The notes beneath the pieces were generated by a model. The model had not been told where the DNA came from, made no database searches, and saw only the letters and a list, made by a program, of their open reading frames with translations. A DNA stretch of 64,000 bases from Hyposmocoma kahamanoa (lineage: Eukaryota; Arthropoda; Insecta; Lepidoptera; Cosmopterigidae), in NCBI RefSeq assembly GCF_003589595.1, contig NW_020653852.1:4653203-4717202 (forward strand). Direction: 5' to 3'. The position numbers and the translations under genes are program-made. Within the stretch, counting starts at the first letter, position 1, and each line of letters starts with the position of its first letter. Below, piece after piece: positions 59,307-64,000 of the stretch.

Positions 59307-59409
59307 AAAGTGAAAACGTATAAGTTCATTGTTGTAGTCAATAAACTTAATATTACAGTTGTTAAGGCTACATTTCTTGCCTGCCGCTGGTAGTTGTAAA
59401 CATATCTGA

Positions 59410-59640
59410 CTGAGTGACGAAAGACTTTTATAGATTTCACACAGATGGCGCTATGGTAATCAAGTCGTTAAAAACCAAAAGACAAAAATCTGAAACAAGC
59501 ATGAGTAAATCGTAAGGTCTGCTGGTTCGTTCCATTCCATAGCTCGGTTGGGAGAGCGTCAGCTACGGTATGGTGAAGGCGCGGCTTCGAGTCCTGCCGG
59601 ATCGAAGTAATTTTTCTTAGTATCCGATTTTTCTATTAAC
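59410..59640 (+). mobile_element. tRNA-derived SINE family 2, near full length
   Basis: GAGTGACGAAAGACTTTTAT leads to AGATGGCGCTATGG, then GGTTCGTTCC. A good A box (TAGCTCGGTTGGGAGAGCG), a B box (GGCTTCGAGTCC) and GGATCGAAGTAATTTTTC follow. It runs into the piggyBac-like fragment at 59637. Confidence 0.7.
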
Positions 59641-59760
59641 CTATACCTGCGCCCAAATAGTGCAGCACATATATACCCGCGCACGGTCTGTGAGATTGAA
59701 AGTTCGAGAGCCATTTAAGTATGTTATGTAGTAAAATATCATGTTAAAATTCAGTTTAAT
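59637..59760 (+). mobile_element. Partial second copy of the piggyBac-like end
   Basis: From TTAAC at 59637 the sequence follows the left end of the 32.3-kb element, including the sub-terminal CGGTCTGTGAGA and a later GTTATGTAGTA block, with many substitutions. No matching right end was recognised. Confidence 0.45.
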
Positions 59761-60059
59761 ATTATAAGGAAATTTGTATAATTATATCTAGCAGAGTTTT
59801 ATACAAAATATTTCTTTTTATAAGAGATAAGCTGAATTTTATTACTGCCATTGGTAAGTTACAATATTATTAAGAGCTACGGAAACTTTTAAAAAAATAT
59901 ACCTATAAGTATCAAAATAAAAGAAACTCTGATGTCAGAATCATATATATTTTCAATACCATAAACTAAATATCATGTTGCACACAACAATATATCTTGC
60001 TCAAAAATACTTTTTACTGTTATCGATAGAGCATTTTCATTCCACTTAATTTAACTATC

Positions 60060-60345
60060 TTCGCCTTAAGTAATAAATAGACTAAAAACTTCTCCCCATT
60101 TCAGAACTATCCCCTGTTCTGTGTCATTTGTTATTTGCTGCACTTTTATATAATTCTCAAAGTCACTGTTGTTTTTGCCCTCATAGTTGGAATCAGATCA
60201 TACTCTTCCATAATCTTTGGTCTGAGAGACCCATGTGGGTATAGGAAGGTTAATAGTTATAAAAAAGCACAGTTTAAATTTATTGAATCGTCTAGAGCCA
60301 ACTTTACCGTACAAAAACAATCTACATAACATTTAAATCACAAGA
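60060..60345 (+). other. Unassigned stretch with a 64-residue ORF
   Basis: A pyrimidine-rich tract ending CCATTTCAG (about 60104) precedes an open stretch. The ORF at 60135-60329 starts MLHFYIILKVTVVFALIVGI, hydrophobic then basic. It could be an exon or chance. No similarity was recognised. Confidence 0.2.
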
Positions 60346-61094
60346 CGAATTTATTTGAATAAAGAAGCTGACACCAAAAAGATTGTTCTAAGTAGCCTAA
60401 TAAAATCTAAGTCAAGAGTCCACAAAAACCGGATGTAACAACATAAAGGTATCTAAAAAAAATGGGCCAGTCCGGGAAAGCGTTTTGCAATCATCAATCA
60501 TTCCAGGAACAAACGATGTCGGCATAATTCCCCTCAGTACACGCGTAGCTTGAAATATGATATTTGGATAACGCGGCTTAACCGCTGAAAACGTCAAATA
60601 TAGAAACATTTTAGCATTAAAAGGGAATTTGTGTGTTCTGTGATTTTAGGATTCCAAATTCTCTTATCATTGAAATTTTAAAGTAGATAACTCCTTAGAC
60701 AAACACCGCAGGTGAACAGAAGGGGGAAACCAGAGCCTACAAAGTGTTTGTTTAACTGTACATTTTGAGTTTACGTGTAGAGTGGATCTACCAAAGCGAA
60801 CAGAAGAAGTTCTGTTTTATCAACCTATAGTATTTTATTATTTTTGACATTTCCACGTCGTTTATTCAAGATAACGAAATGTTGACGTAACGCAGCTCGT
60901 TTTCACGTCATTTGGGTATACAATAGGCCCTCCATCTTTAATATTTTCTTTTCCAATTTATGTGCCGAGATTTTTGCTTAACTTGCGTGATGAATTGATG
61001 ACGCAACTCTTGTGAAAAAATTATCAAGACGAACCTGTGGGATTTATTAAAAAATAGTATTAACGCATTTGACCTCCATCTCACCTGATGGAAA

Positions 61095-61445
61095 ATGTCG
61101 ACGATGGAATACGAACATCTAAGTAATGCCTATTCATTCTCCAAGATTAGGGAAGAAGTCTGCAGGCAAGGAATTCCACTTCATAACCCTTCGCCATATA
61201 AATGTGGCAGCAAAACGCTTCGTGTGATCCTCGGAATATCCACGACATCAGGATCGAACGCCTCTCTACGTTTAATCTCACGATGGTGGAAAAAGGAAGG
61301 CGAAATTAAACCGTGCAATAGCCTCACAGCCTCTCCGTGATATATCCTACAGAATACCGATAAGCAGGCAACTTTATTACGTCCTCTAATTTTATGTAGG
61401 CGCCGTAGAAACATTGAAAACGAAAAGAATATTTTCAGTAGCAAT
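61095..61445 (-). mobile_element. LINE ORF2 C-terminal relic
   Basis: An 87-residue minus-strand frame (61181-61444) contains CLSVFCRIYHGEAVRLLHGL, then the SPSFFHHREIKRREAF stretch and VVDIPR. This is the same domain as the LINE end at 13.7-14.1 kb (YxxGECSxELFxLxPP...HRTTRRR...HP). The rest is frameshifted. Confidence 0.55.
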
Positions 61446-62122
61446 TACGAAATGTTGAACATGTAAAGTTCCCACTTTGAATTTGAATATCTTTGCTCAT
61501 TATTTCGGCAAAATTTTAATAATAATTTACATAAGCACATAAGTACACACTTGAATGAAAAAAACATGCTAAGCAGGTCTGTTTACTTGTTCATAACACA
61601 TCAACAAAACAGTGGCTAAAGCGCGAATACCTCCCATGGAACAGGAAAGGGGGAGAAAGGACGGGGAAGGGGGCAACGACGATGAAAAGGAAAGCGGCTC
61701 AACTTGAAACAAACTTCCTTCAAAGCGAACTTGTCCAAAGAGCCTAAGTTAGTTATAACAGTTACCTAATTTTGGCGTATCTTGTGCATCTAAAATGCTG
61801 ATGGATGCTTGGTTTACGACTTTCCGCTGAAAGCGGTAAGGAATTAATATTACAGCTACAAGGGTTAAGTATTAATAGCGCATATATATGAAGGCTCATG
61901 TTTCCTTTAATATGTAATTCTGCTTCTACCCACATCTAAGCGCTCACACGTAAACTTACATTAGTAATATGATATACGACTTCTGCGACGTTATACTGTT
62001 CTATATTTCTGATGTTTTTGAGCTGCGACTGCCAGGAAAATTAAGATATCCCACCGCATTTGTGTTGCTAAGGAATTTTAATTGACATAAATTATTGCAA
62101 TTCGTATATAGCGTAAACTTGT
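61446..62122. other. Unassigned, includes a G-rich purine tract
   Basis: 61645-61700 is almost all purine with three G-runs of four or five. No gene is seen. Confidence 0.4.
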
Positions 62123-62290
62123 AGTGACAGTAGAGGTCCTTGAGAAGGTTCATACAAGAAAGTACAGCCACCTTACTTTTTTCTACAGCCAAGCAGTGAT
62201 GTGAACATCACTGCGTTCCGGTTTTGAGGGGTAAGGGTGCTGGTGAATTTACAAGCACATAAAACTTGTCAATTTCTGTCTCAGGGTGAC
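62123..62290 (+). repeat. 310-bp family, 5' half with compensated hairpin
   Basis: GACAGTAGAGGTCCTTGAG to CTGTCTCAGGGTGAC. The hairpin GCAGTGATG-TGAA-CATCACTGC (62193-62214) differs from other copies by a paired A-U to G-C exchange. Confidence 0.65.
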
Positions 62291-62432
62291 ACATAGACAG
62301 CCACAAAATAATATCCAAACTCGCGAGAGAAACAAATGTAGGCCATGCAAATATTTCTCCCGGCCCGGGAATCGAACCCGGTACCTCTGCTTGGCAGTCC
62401 AGCATAGTAACCGTTCGGCCACAAAAGCTGTT
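62291..62432 (-). mobile_element. tRNA-derived SINE family 1, 3' truncated
   Basis: The head and B box are intact in minus orientation. The body stops at the CACATAGAC block, exactly where the 310-bp family copy (62123-62290) begins. This junction suggests a rearrangement or a nested insertion. Confidence 0.7.
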
Positions 62433-62897
62433 TAAGTGATATACTAATTTCAGTAAGTATTGCGCCCTCTATGGAAAAAGAAACTCATAACTTCACAATT
62501 GTTTGAAGTTAAGTCCGTGTTTTACTGGAAGTGCAACAGTAAACAGTAATTTTATTTCAGGCAGCGTTCATGTGTGTCACAAACAATTAAATATTCCCAA
62601 GTAAAAAAGTCTTTCTTCCTTAAATTGTCCTCATGTGACTTTGATCATTCAGTCTCTTTTCATATCGTAAAGAATGCAGATCCTGTTACAAATTACTCAA
62701 ATGCTGTTTTTCTTTGTAAAGGCTATTTTGGGACGTCCTTTTTTACAGACAATTGCCTGTCCCCTTAAAAAATACGGTTTTGTTGAAAATTGTTGGTTTT
62801 GTAGGATTTATTTATTTTGATATTTTTTCGTTGTTAATTTAAAAAAAAAAGTTAAATTTTTAATACGTACGACAAATAGGTGGAATATACTACCTTT

Positions 62898-62972
62898 GTC
62901 ATAATTGTTAATACAAACATTGAACACTTCGAAAAAAATTCCGTCGATCCGGCTGGATTCACTCAGCCGGGT
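62898..62972 (-). repeat. SINE family 2 fragment
   Basis: AATTGTTAATACAAACATTG, GAACACTTCGAAAAAAATTC and GATCCGGCTGGATTC are the family-2 tail and start of the B box in minus orientation. Confidence 0.55.
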
Positions 62973-63039
62973 AACTTTACAGCTATCAGCAGCTGACTAG
63001 AGATGTAACTTTAATCATTTTAGTTAAGTTTTTTGAATA

Positions 63040-63305
63040 CTAGGATGTTTCACCACCATGTTATTCAATTACTTTTTTGTGAAATTACTCCACTAGTTTG
63101 TTATAATTGTTAATACAAAGATGAGAAACTTAGAAAACATTCCTACGATCCGAAGAATTAGATTTTTCACAAAAACAAAACAAAGATCTTGCAACAAGGA
63201 CATAGAAAAATTAGTAAGGTCCGCTGGTTCGTTCCGTGGCTTAGTTGGCATAACGCCTGACACGGTTTGTTGTTGGTTCAAATCCAGCCTGTTCGACGGT
63301 CCGTT
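63040..63305. repeat. Two SINE family 2 pieces facing each other
   Basis: 63040-63160 is a minus-strand tail (ACTCCACTAGTTTGTTATAA). About 63205-63305 is a plus-strand tRNA-like head (GGTTCGTTCCGTGGCTTAGT, then GGTTCAAATCCAGCC). A similar isolated tail lies at about 800-866. Confidence 0.55.
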
Positions 63306-63392
63306 CAACCATTTATTTAAATTTTGACAGCTCGAATTCTAATCAATTAACGATGTCCTAATGCGTTTGAGAATCGATTTTTTCTATAACAA

Positions 63393-63614
63393 TCGCACAC
63401 ACTCAACATAACGCACACACTCAACATAGCCCCGCACTAGGGAAACCCTGTGTCGCGGGTGCCATGGACACACACATAGACAACCACAAATTACACCCAA
63501 ACTCACGAGAGAAATAAATGTAGGCCATACAAACATTTCTCCCGGCCCGGGAATCGAACCTGGGACCTCTGCGTGGCAGTCCGGCATGGTAACCGTTCGG
63601 CCACGGAGGCAGTT
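63393..63614 (-). mobile_element. tRNA-derived SINE family 1
   Basis: A full minus-strand copy from AACTGCCTCCGTGGCCGAAC to the duplicated TGAGTGTGTGCG tail. Flanks share ATAGAA and ATCGATT with an extra A run on one side, a possible imperfect target duplication. Confidence 0.8.
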
Positions 63615-64000
63615 AAATCGATTCTATTTATGAAGTTTAAGTTTTAAACGTAAACGTGAGCGGGTTCAAAAAAAAAGATATGGTTTGTACGGGATCGTGA
63701 TGTTGCGTTTGACATTTTGTTTAATCAAGAATTAATTATTAATATTAATCAGGATTCTAGTGATGATTTTCGTTCATATGGAGAAAAGTCCGACGATTAT
63801 AAACAATAAAAACGATAATAAACAATAAAAATTTATTTTAACTTATTTCATTTCATTATAATTTATTAGACTGACATTCAATAAAACTTGATTACACTAC
63901 CTTTGTATCTCTCGAAAAGTACAGTTGGAGCTTTTTAAGGTCAGAATGAATTTATTTAATCCTTGAGGCAAAAATAGACGGAGTTCGGAGACAGGTAATC

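Noticed and set aside
59535..59605. Possible functional tRNA gene
   Set aside because: It is the head of SINE family 2, with shared non-tRNA sequence on both sides.
1..64000. CRISPR array, prophage or bacterial operon
   Set aside because: No regularly spaced identical repeats, no phage or bacterial genes; all evidence is eukaryotic.
1..64000. LTR retrotransposon
   Set aside because: No paired long direct repeats with TG...CA ends and no gag, protease or integrase motifs were seen.

Overview
The window looks like eukaryotic, AT-rich, repeat-dense nuclear DNA from an insect, most likely a moth or butterfly. There are no bacterial-style operons. Several unrelated tRNA-headed SINE families, many truncated LINE tails, piggyBac-, hAT- and PIF-like DNA elements and a short interstitial run of the insect telomere unit TTAGG all point this way. 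The Lepidoptera assignment rests on recognising repeat styles by eye and is an inference. One 400-base assembly gap (26473-26872) interrupts the sequence.

Only one host gene is convincing: the large last coding exon of a leucine-rich-repeat type I membrane protein on the + strand at 51457-54182. It has about 29 LRRs, one transmembrane helix and a 35-residue tail without a TIR domain. Its exon begins at a strong 3' splice site inside the signal peptide, so the start codon lies in an exon that I could not find.

The rest is mostly layers of transposable elements. 1-13 kb: SINE fragments, a CpG-rich island (2650-2930), a first ~550-bp repeat, two palindromic elements with 12-bp target duplications, a broken THAP exon and an interrupted ~450-bp repeat. 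13-30 kb: LINE 3' ends (13.4-14.1, 17.7-18.2 kb), TIR elements, SINEs, the gap and the TTAGG run. 30-42 kb: a piggyBac-like element (32350-33285), an almost full-length-ORF2 APE/RT LINE (35653-38700, minus) and a second RT fragment (40605-41446). 42-51 kb: more copies of the same families and a hAT relic (48261-48915). 51-64 kb: the LRR gene, an RTE-like fragment, a TTA-flanked MITE (56200-56523) and further SINE and LINE debris.

Two families are the best candidates for something not routinely described. The first is a ~310-bp retroposon with an A-rich 3' end, about 17 copies here, whose internal hairpin shows a compensated base pair between copies. The second is a ~210-230-bp snap-back element with 12-bp target duplications whose core resembles a hammerhead ribozyme. 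Remaining stretches are AT-rich with only short, unconvincing ORFs. No CRISPR array, rRNA gene or intact stand-alone tRNA gene was seen.
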